Positions 1-6,468 of a stretch of DNA of 10,555 nt are shown here, in pieces. The DNA is from Candidatus Woesearchaeota archaeon (GTDB lineage Archaea > Nanobdellota > Nanobdellia > Woesearchaeales > WAPY01), in assembly GCA_015520525.1 (NCBI GenBank), contig WAPY01000004.1, positions 1-10,555 of the forward strand. Direction: 5' to 3'. The notes beneath the pieces were generated by a model. That model ran no database searches. It had not been told where the DNA came from and saw only the letters and a program-made list of their open reading frames with translations. Made by a program: the position numbers and the translations under genes. Within the stretch, counting starts at the first letter, position 1. Every line of letters starts with the position of its first letter.

Positions 1-50
1 GCTTTTTTATGCTCTCCAATAAATTTTTTCCATTTATCCTCAATACTCAT
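1..50 (-). CDS. N-terminal fragment of an unknown protein, cut by the window edge
   Basis: Only the first 16 codons are inside the window. They read MSIEDKWKKFIGEHKK and continue beyond base 1. The start is well supported: the ATG (48-50) is preceded on the minus strand by AGGTGA (55-60), a good archaeal ribosome binding site, and by a TATA box at 83-90 with an A/G-rich element behind it. The fragment is hydrophilic and too short to assign to a family. Its promoter is almost the same as that of the next gene upstream (start 593), so the two genes are probably regulated together; whether the proteins are related cannot be judged here. Confidence 0.6.
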   Translation of the reverse strand, partial: MSIEDKWKKFIGEHKK

Positions 51-82
51 GCTTTCACCTTAATATAAGGTAGTAAAACAAT

Positions 83-111
83 TATAAAAACCTTTCGATA
101 GTAACTACTGA
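83..111 (-). promoter_or_regulatory. Promoter module copy 1 (inverted-repeat box, BRE, TATA)
   Basis: On the minus strand this reads box CAGTAGTTACT, two variable bases, a CGAAAG-type BRE, then the TTTTTATA box. The TATA lies about 25 bases upstream of the expected transcript start near 60, just before the gene starting at 50. The upstream box contains AGTA-GT-TACT, a short inverted repeat. It matches copy 2 (627-655) at 26 of 29 positions. Confidence 0.65.
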
Positions 112-137
112 ACAGAGAAGATAAATTAATCAAAGTG

Positions 138-593
138 TTAATTTGTCCTTCCCTTTTTTTCCTGGATATACTTAATGAGAACAGTTAATAAATCAGAAAT
201 GTACAACCCTTTTAAATTATTCATATCTTCTTTAACAAGAGGTTCTTTTTCTTCTAAGAAGTTTATGAATGTATTATTCAACTTCAAAATAATCCTTTGA
301 GTTGTATTGTTATAATGCATTGAGATTAAATCTCCTCTTTTTTCTCCATCAAAGAAAATATTTAAAGAATAACCCTCCTTAAATTTTTCAAATAATTTTT
401 CATAATCTACTTTACCAGATTTATCTGTTGGAACTTGCTCTGTATAAACAGGTATCTCTGCCCTTTTGTTAGAATAATTAATTTCTCCTCTTTTTGTTAA
501 AACAAACTCATAAGGATCCTTGTGGAAAAGTGTTAAAATCTTCTTTACTCTTTCCTTATCATTAACAGTACCAACAACATCCTCTAAACCCAT
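138..593 (-). CDS. Unknown 151-residue soluble protein
   Basis: I do not recognise a family. The frame is open further upstream to 644, but the ATG at 591-593 (protein start MGLEDVVGTVNDKERV) is preferred. A GGTGA ribosome binding site (598-602) sits just before it, and the TATA box at 627-635 predicts a transcript start near 605, which makes the longer N-terminus untranslatable. The protein is charged, without signal peptide or membrane segment. The middle (about residues 70-115) alternates hydrophobic and polar residues like beta structure, and the C-terminus (about 116-147) looks helical and ends in a Lys-rich tail. It shares a near-identical promoter with the partial gene that follows and is divergent from the HD-domain gene. 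Confidence 0.7.
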   Translation of the reverse strand: MGLEDVVGTVNDKERVKKILTLFHKDPYEFVLTKRGEINYSNKRAEIPVYTEQVPTDKSGKVDYEKLFEKFKEGYSLNIFFDGEKRGDLISMHYNNTTQRIILKLNNTFINFLEEKEPLVKEDMNNLKGLYISDLLTVLIKYIQEKKGRTN

Positions 594-626
594 ATTCTCA
601 CCCAACCACCTTGTTATATACCGCTC

Positions 627-655
627 TATAAAAAACTTTCGCAAGTAACTACTGA
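627..655 (-). promoter_or_regulatory. Promoter module copy 2 (inverted-repeat box, BRE, TATA)
   Basis: This is the same arrangement as at 83-111: CAGTAGTTACT, two variable bases, CGAAAG, then TTTTTTATA on the minus strand. It drives the gene starting at 593. The inverted-repeat box (AGTA-GT-TACT) directly abuts the BRE, where archaeal activators or repressors often bind. The spacing of box to TATA is identical in both copies. Confidence 0.65.
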
Positions 656-688
656 GGAAGAAGTAAGAACGACAGGGGAGTTAAATTA

Positions 689-701
689 ACAATTTATAAA
701 T
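689..701 (+). promoter_or_regulatory. TATA box of the HD-domain gene
   Basis: AATTTATAAATAG lies about 40 bases before the ATG at 736 and predicts a start near 720, followed by AGGTG at 725-729. This promoter is back to back with module copy 2, about 35 bases away, so one regulator could affect both genes. Confidence 0.55.
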
Positions 702-735
702 AGCACCTCTACACTCCTCTTGAAAGGTGTTTAGT

Positions 736-1539
736 ATGAACTTTGAAACTTTTAAAGGAATAAGAGCGGGAAATAATAAGAAATTAGAAGAAGTTTTAAA
801 CAGGGTAAAATCAAACAAGAAGCTTCAAGCAGCGTGGATTGTTCAGAATGTTACAGCTATAAGAAGGTTGAAAATGAACGACCATGGCCATATTCACATG
901 AGAATCGCAGCGCAGAACGCCTTAAAAATAGCTAAAATTCTCAAAAAACACAAGGTATTATTCAATATTGAGAAAGATTATAAAGACAGCGGTTTCTCAT
1001 TCAACTTTGATGATGTGGAGGTTATCCTGTTCTTGTCAGCGATTCTGCACGATTCAGGTATGACTATTTATAGAAAAGAGCATCCCTTATTGTCTGTTAT
1101 TGTCGCAAATCCCCTTTTAGATGAAATTTTAAAAGGTATCTACAATGATGATGAGCTGATGATAATAAAATCTGAAGTTCTTCACTGTTTGTTTACTCAT
1201 GAAAAGAATAGAAGCCCATTGACTATGGAAGCGTCTGTTCTTCGTTTGGCTGACGCCTTAGATATGGAGGAAGGCAGGGCGAGAATTCCGTTCAACAACG
1301 GCGGGGATTTAAGCATTCATGCTGTTTCGGCCATGGCTATTGAGAGGGTGTTCATCGAGGAAGGAACTGACAAGAAGCCGATAAGAGTTTTCATAAAGAT
1401 GAAAAATTCTGCGGGCATATTCCAAATAACAGAGCTTTTAGCTGCTAAGTTAAAGGACAGTCTGCTGAAGGATTATGTCAAGATAGATGTTGACATAAGG
1501 AATGAAGAGGAGAAGATTATTAAGGATTTCACAATTTAG
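736..1539 (+). CDS. HD-domain phosphohydrolase-like protein
   Basis: Probable cytosolic metal-dependent phosphohydrolase of the HD superfamily, 267 residues. Visible metal-site residues are a histidine cluster DHGHIH at about 49-54, the HD doublet in AILHDSG at 105-106, His116 (KEHP), His150/His155 (VLHCLFTHEK) and an aspartate in RLADALDM at about 173. This order, H...HD...H...H...D, is the HD-family pattern. The C-terminal 90 residues form a separate basic and hydrophobic region. The ATG at 736 is preferred over an in-frame GTG at 727 because AGGTG at 725-729 is positioned as the ribosome binding site for the ATG. It resembles uncharacterised archaeal HD proteins; substrate (nucleotide, dNTP or cyclic nucleotide) cannot be told. 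It has its own promoter and is divergent from the unknown gene at 138-593. Confidence 0.8.
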   Translation: MNFETFKGIRAGNNKKLEEVLNRVKSNKKLQAAWIVQNVTAIRRLKMNDHGHIHMRIAAQNALKIAKILKKHKVLFNIEKDYKDSGFSFNFDDVEVILFLSAILHDSGMTIYRKEHPLLSVIVANPLLDEILKGIYNDDELMIIKSEVLHCLFTHEKNRSPLTMEASVLRLADALDMEEGRARIPFNNGGDLSIHAVSAMAIERVFIEEGTDKKPIRVFIKMKNSAGIFQITELLAAKLKDSLLKDYVKIDVDIRNEEEKIIKDFTI

Positions 1540-1565
1540 ACTACAAAAGCATAAGAGAACGCAAG

Positions 1566-1610
1566 AGAAAGATTTATAAATTATTTTCATTTATTAACAG
1601 TAAAAGGTGA
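1566..1610 (+). promoter_or_regulatory. Promoter and ribosome binding site of the pilin-like gene
   Basis: A purine-rich BRE (GAGAAAG, 1565-1571) is followed by the TATA box TTTATAAAT (1573-1581). AGGTGA (1605-1610) lies four bases before the ATG at 1615. The predicted transcript has a leader of only about 13 bases. Confidence 0.65.
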
Positions 1611-1614
1611 TAGC

Positions 1615-1863
1615 ATGATATTAAACAAAAAAGGAGCTGACTTATCTGTAAATGTTATAATTGTAGCAATAATCGCCCTACTCGTCCTCGTGGTCTTATT
1701 CGCTATATTCACGGGAAGAATGGGCTGGTTCAGTAGAGGAGTAGATAATACCGCCAGCAGTTGTCCTCAAGGCACTAAACTAAGTTTGACAGGTGGTCCA
1801 AATTGTGTGCCTACAGTTCCAGATGCAGAAGGCAAGATTCATTATTGTTGTCCTACCAAATAG
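1615..1863 (+). CDS. Small class III signal peptide (pilin-like) protein with four cysteines
   Basis: An 82-residue secreted or pilus-like subunit. The N-terminus MILNKKGADLSVN is followed by a strongly hydrophobic helix (about 13-33). This matches archaeal type IV pilins, where a prepilin peptidase cuts after KKG (between Gly7 and Ala8) and the helix serves as the assembly core. After the helix comes a short extracytoplasmic domain of about 45 residues with Cys50, Cys64, Cys78 and Cys79, enough for two disulfides. It is shorter than typical pilins and could be a minor pilin or a tip or anchor protein. It has its own promoter. A probable processing enzyme is encoded at 7747-8676. The family assignment rests on the N-terminal motif; the C-terminal domain is not recognised. 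Confidence 0.75.
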   Translation: MILNKKGADLSVNVIIVAIIALLVLVVLFAIFTGRMGWFSRGVDNTASSCPQGTKLSLTGGPNCVPTVPDAEGKIHYCCPTK

Positions 1864-1870
1864 GACAATA

Positions 1871-1891
1871 AATTCTTTTTCTATTTTTAAT
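1871..1891 (+). terminator. T-rich terminator candidate after the pilin-like gene
   Basis: Two T5 tracts (TTCTTTTTCTATTTTTAA region) lie 10-25 bases after the stop codon. Archaeal transcription often ends at such tracts, with help from FttA, which is encoded nearby. There is no hairpin. Confidence 0.4.
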
Positions 1892-1895
1892 AACC

Positions 1896-1910
1896 ACAAC
1901 TTTTAAATAT
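1896..1910 (+). promoter_or_regulatory. Promoter of the psmB-aCPSF1 operon
   Basis: ACAAC followed by TTTTAAATAT (1901-1910) is a TATA box about 58 bases upstream of the psmB ATG, giving a leader of about 30 bases. A G-rich site, CTGGGGGAT (1955-1963), just before the ATG at 1968 can serve as ribosome binding site. Confidence 0.55.
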
Positions 1911-1967
1911 GAGCCAAATATCCTTAATAAAGTTCTAGTTGATTTTTAAGATTTCTGGGGGATTGAA

Positions 1968-2618
1968 ATGAATAATAATGAAGAAATTAAGTATGTTAAG
2001 ACGGGTACAACAACAATAGGTATAGTTTGCAAGGATGGGATTGTTCTTGCGGCTGACAAGAGAGCCACAGCTGGGTACTTAGTGTCAGACAAGAAAGCGG
2101 ATAAGATTCACAAGATAAATGATAGAATAGCTGTTACAATGGCAGGCACTGTTTCTGATGCTCAATTATTGATTAGAGTAGTTCGCGCTGAGGCAAAGCT
2201 TAAGGAAATAAAAACTTATCAGGAGATTAAGGTTGAAGAAGCAGCTAATTTATTGGCAAGACTTGTTTATTCCAACATAAGAAAGTACAGCACGATTCCT
2301 GGAATTGCCCATTTCATCATGGGAGGTGTTGATAAAGAAGGCTTCCAGCTCTATGATATTTATCCTGATGGAAGCATACTGAAGTATGATGATTATTTAA
2401 GCTCAGGTTCGGGCTCAACATTTGCCTTGGGCGTTTTGGAAACTCTATACAAAAAGAATATGAGCGTCAAGGACGGTGTTCAGTTGGCCGTCAAGGCTAT
2501 CAACGCGGCATTGCAGAGGGATATTGCGACAGGCAACGGCATTGATATTTTTACAATAACTAAAAAAGGTGTTGAGAAAGTTTTCAATCAGAGTATTGAG
2601 AATAAAATAAAGAATTAA
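1968..2618 (+). CDS. psmB: Proteasome subunit beta
   Basis: Catalytic beta subunit of the archaeal 20S proteasome, a threonine protease that degrades unfolded proteins fed by AAA ATPases. The 216-residue length is usual. A short propeptide of 13 residues ends in KTG before the TTTIG motif; autocleavage would expose Thr14 as the nucleophile. With Thr14 counted as Thr1, Asp17 (AADKR, residue 30) and Lys33 (KADKIHKI, residue 46) fall exactly at the catalytic positions, and the SGSGS motif at 146-150 is conserved. So the subunit looks active. No alpha subunit gene is in the window. It is the first gene of a likely operon: aCPSF1 begins 23 bases after its stop. The start is fixed by the G-rich site before ATG 1968. 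Confidence 0.97.
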   Translation: MNNNEEIKYVKTGTTTIGIVCKDGIVLAADKRATAGYLVSDKKADKIHKINDRIAVTMAGTVSDAQLLIRVVRAEAKLKEIKTYQEIKVEEAANLLARLVYSNIRKYSTIPGIAHFIMGGVDKEGFQLYDIYPDGSILKYDDYLSSGSGSTFALGVLETLYKKNMSVKDGVQLAVKAINAALQRDIATGNGIDIFTITKKGVEKVFNQSIENKIKN

Positions 2619-2641
2619 ACAAAAATGTTTGGTGAATTCTA

Positions 2642-4525
2642 ATGTTGAACATACTAGACGAGATAATTAAGCAGTTGCCAGAGGGAAAGATAAGTGATTC
2701 TGTTTTTGAGGGGGCTAACATAGTCCTTTATACAAAAGACAAGGACTTTTTTAGGAACAGCGACCATTTAATAAAGAAAGTTGTTAATGACATAAAGAAG
2801 AGGGTTGAGTTGAGAGCTGACCCTAGCATAACTTTGCCTGCTGAGGAGAGCAAGAGGATCATTAAAGAAACTCTTCCGGAAGAGGCGGAGGTGGGCAATA
2901 TATTCTTTGAGCCTCAAAGATCTCTAGTTACTATCGAAGCTGACAAGCCGGGAGTTGCAATTGGTAAGCAAGGTTCTCTTTTCAGAGAGTTGAGAAACAA
3001 GATAATGTGGACTCCAATAATAAAGAGAAAACCAGCCATTGAATCAAGGCTTATCAATAACATAAGAACCATCTTATACTTAAACTCTGATTTTAGGAGG
3101 AAGTTCTTAAACAGAGTGGGCCACCGCGTTTATGATGGCTGGATGAGAGGCCGAAGAGAAGAGTGGGTTAGAGTGAGTTATTTAGGTTCTGCTCGTCAAG
3201 TCGGCAGGTCTTCCATACTATTACAAACTCCAGAATCAAGAGTTCTGTTGGACTGCGGTTTGGATGTAAGCGCCTCAAACAATGATGTTTACCCGCATTT
3301 TGAAGCTCCTGAATTCAACATAAATGATTTGGATGCTGTCATAATATCGCACGCTCACATGGACCATATTGGAATGGTCCCTTACCTTTTCAAGTATGGG
3401 TATGATGGTCCAGTTTACTGCACAGAACCCACAAGGGACATCAGCGCTTTATCTCTGCTTGACTTCGTTAAGATTATGAGAACAGAATGGAAGGAGCCTT
3501 TATTCGATGAGGAGAATGTCAAAGACATGATAAAGCACACAATAACCTTAAATTATGATGAGGTTACGGATATAACTCCTGATGTTAGAATTACTTTATA
3601 CAATGCAGGCCATATTTTAGGAAGTTCTATGGTTCATATTCATGTGGGCAACGGCTTGCATAATATCCTTTATACTGGTGATTTTAAGTATGGGCGGACA
3701 GAACTTCTCAATCCAGCTGTAACTGAATTCCCCCGGCTGGAATCGTTGATGATGGAATCAACCTATGGGGGCAGGGATAATGTTCTGCCGCCAAGGAAGC
3801 AGAGCGAGGACGATCTTAAGAATGCAATTGCTGAAACTCTAAAGAACAAGGGCAAAGTGTTGATTCCTGTTCTTGGAACAGGAAGGGCTCAAGAGATTAT
3901 GCTCTTGATTGAGCGGTTCATCAGGAGTGGCGAGCTTGAAAAAGTTCCGGTCTTCGTTGATGGAATTGTTTGGGACATAACCGCAATACACACAGCTTAT
4001 CCTGATTTCTTAAACAATTCTGTTAGAAAGCTCATATTCAGAAAGGATCAGAATCCTTTCTTATCAGATATTTTCCACAGGGTAGGTTCGTCAAAGGAGA
4101 GGAAGAAGGTTATCGAAGAGACCGGCTCCTGTATAATCCTTGCCACATCTGGAATGCTCGTTGGAGGTCCAAGCGTTGAGTATTTAAGGCAATTATCAGA
4201 AGGGAAGAACAACTCCTTAATATTCGTTTCTTATCAGGGTGAGGGGACTTTGGGAAGAAGAATTCAGCGCGGTGAAAGGGAGTTCGTTCTTGGAAAGGAG
4301 ATTGTAAAGGTCAACATGAATGTTTTCACAATTGAAGGTTTGACGGGTCACTCCGGCAGAAAACAGCTCATGCAGTTCGTTTATAAGTGCAATCCAAGGC
4401 CCAAAAGGATTTTAATAAATCATGGTGAGAATTCTAGATGTTTGGATTTGGCAAGCTCTCTGCATAAAAGCTTCAGAGTAGAAACCTTAGCCCCAAGAAA
4501 CCTTGATGCTGTGAGACTCAGGTAA
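2642..4525 (+). CDS. fttA: KH/metallo-beta-lactamase/beta-CASP ribonuclease aCPSF1 (FttA), transcription termination factor
   Basis: Archaeal homologue of the CPSF73 3'-end nuclease, which terminates transcription by cutting nascent RNA at U-rich sites. The 627-residue length is that of the family. N-terminal KH-like RNA-binding regions occupy about 1-145, with a GKQG loop at 108-111. The metallo-beta-lactamase domain starts near 175 and shows the zinc motif HAHMDH (237-242), His324 in AGHILGS and Asp347 in YTGDF. The beta-CASP part follows with MESTYG (371-376), a His in AIHTAYP (450) and the terminal INHGE (His594). All zinc ligands and catalytic residues that I can check are present. A GGTGA site at 2631-2635 precedes the ATG. 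It lies 23 bases after psmB, so both are probably co-transcribed. By family it forms dimers and works with Spt4/5 and RNA polymerase. Confidence 0.96.
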   Translation: MLNILDEIIKQLPEGKISDSVFEGANIVLYTKDKDFFRNSDHLIKKVVNDIKKRVELRADPSITLPAEESKRIIKETLPEEAEVGNIFFEPQRSLVTIEADKPGVAIGKQGSLFRELRNKIMWTPIIKRKPAIESRLINNIRTILYLNSDFRRKFLNRVGHRVYDGWMRGRREEWVRVSYLGSARQVGRSSILLQTPESRVLLDCGLDVSASNNDVYPHFEAPEFNINDLDAVIISHAHMDHIGMVPYLFKYGYDGPVYCTEPTRDISALSLLDFVKIMRTEWKEPLFDEENVKDMIKHTITLNYDEVTDITPDVRITLYNAGHILGSSMVHIHVGNGLHNILYTGDFKYGRTELLNPAVTEFPRLESLMMESTYGGRDNVLPPRKQSEDDLKNAIAETLKNKGKVLIPVLGTGRAQEIMLLIERFIRSGELEKVPVFVDGIVWDITAIHTAYPDFLNNSVRKLIFRKDQNPFLSDIFHRVGSSKERKKVIEETGSCIILATSGMLVGGPSVEYLRQLSEGKNNSLIFVSYQGEGTLGRRIQRGEREFVLGKEIVKVNMNVFTIEGLTGHSGRKQLMQFVYKCNPRPKRILINHGENSRCLDLASSLHKSFRVETLAPRNLDAVRLR

Positions 4526-4533
4526 CAGGGGAA

Positions 4534-4544
4534 AATATAAAAAT
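4534..4544 (+). promoter_or_regulatory. TATA box of the small zinc ribbon gene
   Basis: AATATAAAAAT, preceded by the purine-rich CAGGGGAA, starts nine bases after the aCPSF1 stop and is centred 26 bases before the ATG at 4565. This spacing predicts a leaderless transcript. Confidence 0.55.
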
Positions 4545-4564
4545 AAGCTCAGCAAAGTATTCTT

Positions 4565-4729
4565 ATGGCAGGCAAATCAAAAGACTTTGGCAAATGCTCT
4601 TTATGCGGCGGAAAGCTCGTTAAGGTAAGGGAGGAGGTTATTTCAGGGACAAAATATTTTATTCTGAAATGTGAGAATTGTGGCCATGAAGTCGCCAAGA
4701 CTAAAGAAGAGATCGAGAAGCAGATATGA
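4565..4729 (+). CDS. 54-residue zinc ribbon protein
   Basis: A very small protein with two CxxC knuckles: Cys11-x2-Cys14 (KCSLCGGKL) and Cys36-x2-Cys39 (KCENCGHEV), separated by 21 residues. This is a one-zinc ribbon and resembles the N-terminal ribbon of the RPB9/TFS type seen in transcription proteins, but the C-terminal nuclease-stimulating ribbon of TFS is absent. The tail is a charged helix (KTKEEIEKQI). The reading is supported by a TATA box at the right distance for a leaderless start. It sits directly after aCPSF1, but with its own promoter. A role in transcription or RNA processing is only a guess from motif and neighbour; other small ribbon proteins bind ribosomes. A longer open frame on the opposite strand is a shadow. 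Confidence 0.75.
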   Translation: MAGKSKDFGKCSLCGGKLVKVREEVISGTKYFILKCENCGHEVAKTKEEIEKQI

Positions 4730-4747
4730 ACATTCGACAAAATAAAT

Positions 4748-4767
4748 AAGTTTAAAGAAGTTTAAAG
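4748..4767. repeat. Tandem 10-base repeat between convergent genes
   Basis: AAGTTTAAAG occurs twice head to tail (4748-4757 and 4758-4767). It lies between the zinc ribbon gene and the converging glycosyltransferase gene, overlapping the latter's last codons. Each unit contains the palindrome TTTAAA. Confidence 0.6.
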
Positions 4768-5475
4768 TTTCATCCTTCTTAATCTTCTTCTGAGCTTTAT
4801 TGAACTCCTAATGTAATTTGTTATTGTTCTGGCAAAATCAACTTTTGTGTCCTTTCCTTCTTTCCATTTGACAGGTATCTCTTTAACTTTGTAGTGCATA
4901 GCTTCTGCTGTGAGTATAAGCTCTGTGTCGAAGAAGAATTGCGTGTCTTTTGTTCTCGGTATGACATCATCCACTGTTTTTTTGTCGACAGCTTTGAAAC
5001 CGCATTGCATATCTTTAATTCTCGTCCTGAACATAGCGCGGACCATGAGATTGTAAACTTTAGATATTAACATCCTAAAAGGAGTCCTTTTTATTTTAGA
5101 ATTTCTCAAATACCTTGAACCAACAACTACATTGTTGCCTTTAACAACTTCATCAATCAATCTTGGCAGTGCAGACAGGTCTGTTGCTAAGTCAATGTCC
5201 ATGTATATATTGACATCAGCCTTGTATTTTTTCCACGCTGTCTTTAAGGCGATTCCCCTCCCTTTCCTATTTATGTAAAGATAATTGATTTGTTTATGCT
5301 TTTTTGAAAGCTTCTCCGCAATTTCTCTCGTTCTGTCCTTGGAGTTGTTGTCCGCTATGACAATTTTAAAAGGATGCTTGATATTCTTCTTGCAGAATTC
5401 CAAAAGTTTCAGAGTGTTCTTTTCAAGCTTGTCCTCCTCGTTGTAAACAGGAAGAACTATTGTTACATTTGCCAT
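4762..5475 (-). CDS. Family 2 glycosyltransferase, dolichyl-phosphate sugar synthase-like (ALG5/DPM1 type)
   Basis: A 237-residue GT-A fold glycosyltransferase that probably transfers a sugar from a nucleotide donor to dolichyl phosphate at the cytosolic membrane face, feeding protein or lipid glycosylation. Motifs: VTIVLPVYNEE (4-14), ADNNSKDRT (41-49), the metal-binding DID at 93-95 within YMDIDLATDL, GSRY (119-122), CGFKA (158-162) and FFDTEL (181-186). The DLATDL version of the DxD region is close to the glucosyl (ALG5) branch, but donor specificity is inference. There is no C-terminal membrane anchor; a basic tail (KLRRRLRRMKL) could bind lipid head groups. The ATG at 5473-5475 is chosen because the TATA box (5496-5506) is 25 bases away, predicting a leaderless transcript; an upstream TTG falls in the promoter. 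Confidence 0.85.
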   Translation of the reverse strand: MANVTIVLPVYNEEDKLEKNTLKLLEFCKKNIKHPFKIVIADNNSKDRTREIAEKLSKKHKQINYLYINRKGRGIALKTAWKKYKADVNIYMDIDLATDLSALPRLIDEVVKGNNVVVGSRYLRNSKIKRTPFRMLISKVYNLMVRAMFRTRIKDMQCGFKAVDKKTVDDVIPRTKDTQFFFDTELILTAEAMHYKVKEIPVKWKEGKDTKVDFARTITNYIRSSIKLRRRLRRMKL

Positions 5476-5495
5476 GAGAAAAAGAAAACTCAACT

Positions 5496-5506
5496 ATTTA
5501 AAAAAT
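5496..5506 (-). promoter_or_regulatory. TATA box of the dolichyl-phosphate sugar synthase-like gene
   Basis: ATTTTTTAAAT on the minus strand, in the 36-base gap after the exonuclease III gene. Its centre is about 26 bases from ATG 5475, so the message is probably leaderless. Confidence 0.5.
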
Positions 5507-5511
5507 TATCC

Positions 5512-6285
5512 TTAACCTTCTAATGTTATGCCCACAGGACAATGATCCGAACCCTTAATCTCATTTAGTATAAAAGCGTCCTTCAAATACTTCTTAAGTT
5601 TCTCATCGACGAGAAAATAATCAATTCTCCAGCCGACATTCTTAGCCCTTGCGTTGAACCTGTATGACCACCAACTGTATTTTACCTCGTCTCCGTGTAT
5701 AAATCTAAAAGAGTCAACGAAGCCTTCAGATAAGTATTTATCAATCCATTCTCTTTCTATAGGCAGGAATCCAGAATGCTTCTCGTTCGATTTTGGATTC
5801 TTCAAATCAATCTCTCTGTGCGCAGTGTTCAAGTCTCCGCAGATTATTATCTTATCGCCTTCAAGCCTCCTATCATGTATAAATTTCAGCAGGGCTTCGT
5901 AAAAGTCAAGCTTGTATTTCAGCCGCTCATCGCTCATTTTTCCATTTGGAAAGTAAATATTGTAGAGGAAAAACTTAACCGAACCAACTTTATGCTCTGT
6001 TATTAAAATTCTGCCTTCATCATCAAACTTCTTTATTCCAATCCCATATTTAATTGACAGAGGTTTTTCTTTCGAGAAGGTTGCAACTCCACTATAACCA
6101 GCCCTTAAACCAAAGCTCCAGTTTTTGTTGTAATTCAACTGCTTCACTTCTTCAGGAAGCTGCTTCTCTTGAATCTTTATCTCTTGAAGTGCAAGAACAT
6201 CAGGGTTCATAGCCTCAACAGATTTTATAAAATCATGCTTGACAACTGCTCTCAACCCATTCACATTCCAAGAAATTAATTTCAT
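5512..6285 (-). CDS. xth: Exonuclease III family AP endonuclease
   Basis: Class II AP endonuclease/3'-exonuclease of the EEP superfamily, acting in base excision repair by cutting the backbone 5' to abasic sites. Length 257, as usual for ExoIII. Motifs in order: SWNVNGLRA (5-13), LQEIK with the metal ligand Glu35, NIYFPNGK with Tyr111 (109-116), GDLNTAH with Asp151 and Asn153, WSYRFNARAKNVGWRIDY (206-223) and GSDHCP with Asp247 and His248. All catalytic residues are present. The start MKLISWNVNG at 6285 matches the family; an in-frame ATG nine bases upstream (6294) is possible. The open frame runs into tRNA-Ala, whose 3' end is only 27 bases upstream. There is no ribosome binding site and no space for a promoter, so expression probably comes from the tRNA-Ala promoter. 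Confidence 0.95.
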   Translation of the reverse strand: MKLISWNVNGLRAVVKHDFIKSVEAMNPDVLALQEIKIQEKQLPEEVKQLNYNKNWSFGLRAGYSGVATFSKEKPLSIKYGIGIKKFDDEGRILITEHKVGSVKFFLYNIYFPNGKMSDERLKYKLDFYEALLKFIHDRRLEGDKIIICGDLNTAHREIDLKNPKSNEKHSGFLPIEREWIDKYLSEGFVDSFRFIHGDEVKYSWWSYRFNARAKNVGWRIDYFLVDEKLKKYLKDAFILNEIKGSDHCPVGITLEG

Positions 6286-6312
6286 CTTCTTCATTTTATT
6301 TTGTAAAAAGAA

Positions 6313-6428
6313 TGGACCGGCCGGGACTTTCACCAGCCAACTTCAACTGAACTTGTCAAAAAAGCTGTTTTGAACCCGGAGCCTCTCCCCAGCCAAGGGA
6401 GCGTTATACCAGATTTAACTACCGGCCC
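6313..6428 (-). tRNA. tRNA-Ala(GGC) with a T-loop intron
   Basis: The acceptor stem GGGCCGG pairs with CCGGTCC and contains the G3-U70 wobble that marks alanine tRNAs. The D-arm is GTTA/TAAC; the anticodon stem CTCCC/GGGAG encloses TTGGCTG, giving anticodon GGC. Position 37 is T, where a purine is usual. The T-stem CCGGG/CCCGG is interrupted by a 42-base intron in the loop (6327-6368). After splicing the T-loop reads TTCAAAT and the tRNA is 74 bases, discriminator A, CCA not encoded. The downstream neighbour xth starts 18-27 bases after it, and a TT-CTTTTT tract in that gap might partly terminate transcription. Confidence 0.85.
6327..6368 (-). other. 42-base intron in the T-loop of tRNA-Ala (position 59/60)
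   Basis: A bulge-helix-bulge can be drawn: T-stem GGG/CCC outside, 3' bulge AGT, four-pair central helix TTCA/TGAA, 5' bulge AAA, then an inner helix CAGCT/GGCTG with one unpaired G. Cutting after the second base of each bulge restores a 7-base T-loop TTCAAAT. The archaeal tRNA splicing endonuclease cuts such motifs; to accept this location it usually has to be a broad-specificity form. Both ends are shared with the tRNA-Glu intron. Confidence 0.8.
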
Positions 6429-6450
6429 TTAATGTTGGAATTTTACTCTT

Positions 6451-6466
6451 ATTTTTAAAACTTTTG
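6451..6466 (-). promoter_or_regulatory. Promoter of tRNA-Ala (and probably xth)
   Basis: Minus strand CAAAAGTTTTAAAAAT, a BRE/TATA centred about 27 bases before the tRNA. It begins right at the 3' end of the second HIT gene (stop at 6469), and shares the AAAGTTTTAAAAAT core with the tRNA-Ser(CGA) promoter. Confidence 0.65.
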
Positions 6467-6468
6467 AA

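Noticed and set aside
4549..4740. 63-residue open frame on the minus strand
   Set aside because: It is the reverse of the zinc ribbon gene at 4565-4729, which has CxxC motifs, a TATA box and a sensible start; the minus-strand product has no motif or promoter.
5654..6006. Two plus-strand open frames inside the exonuclease III gene
   Set aside because: They lie opposite a fully conserved xth gene and give no recognisable protein.
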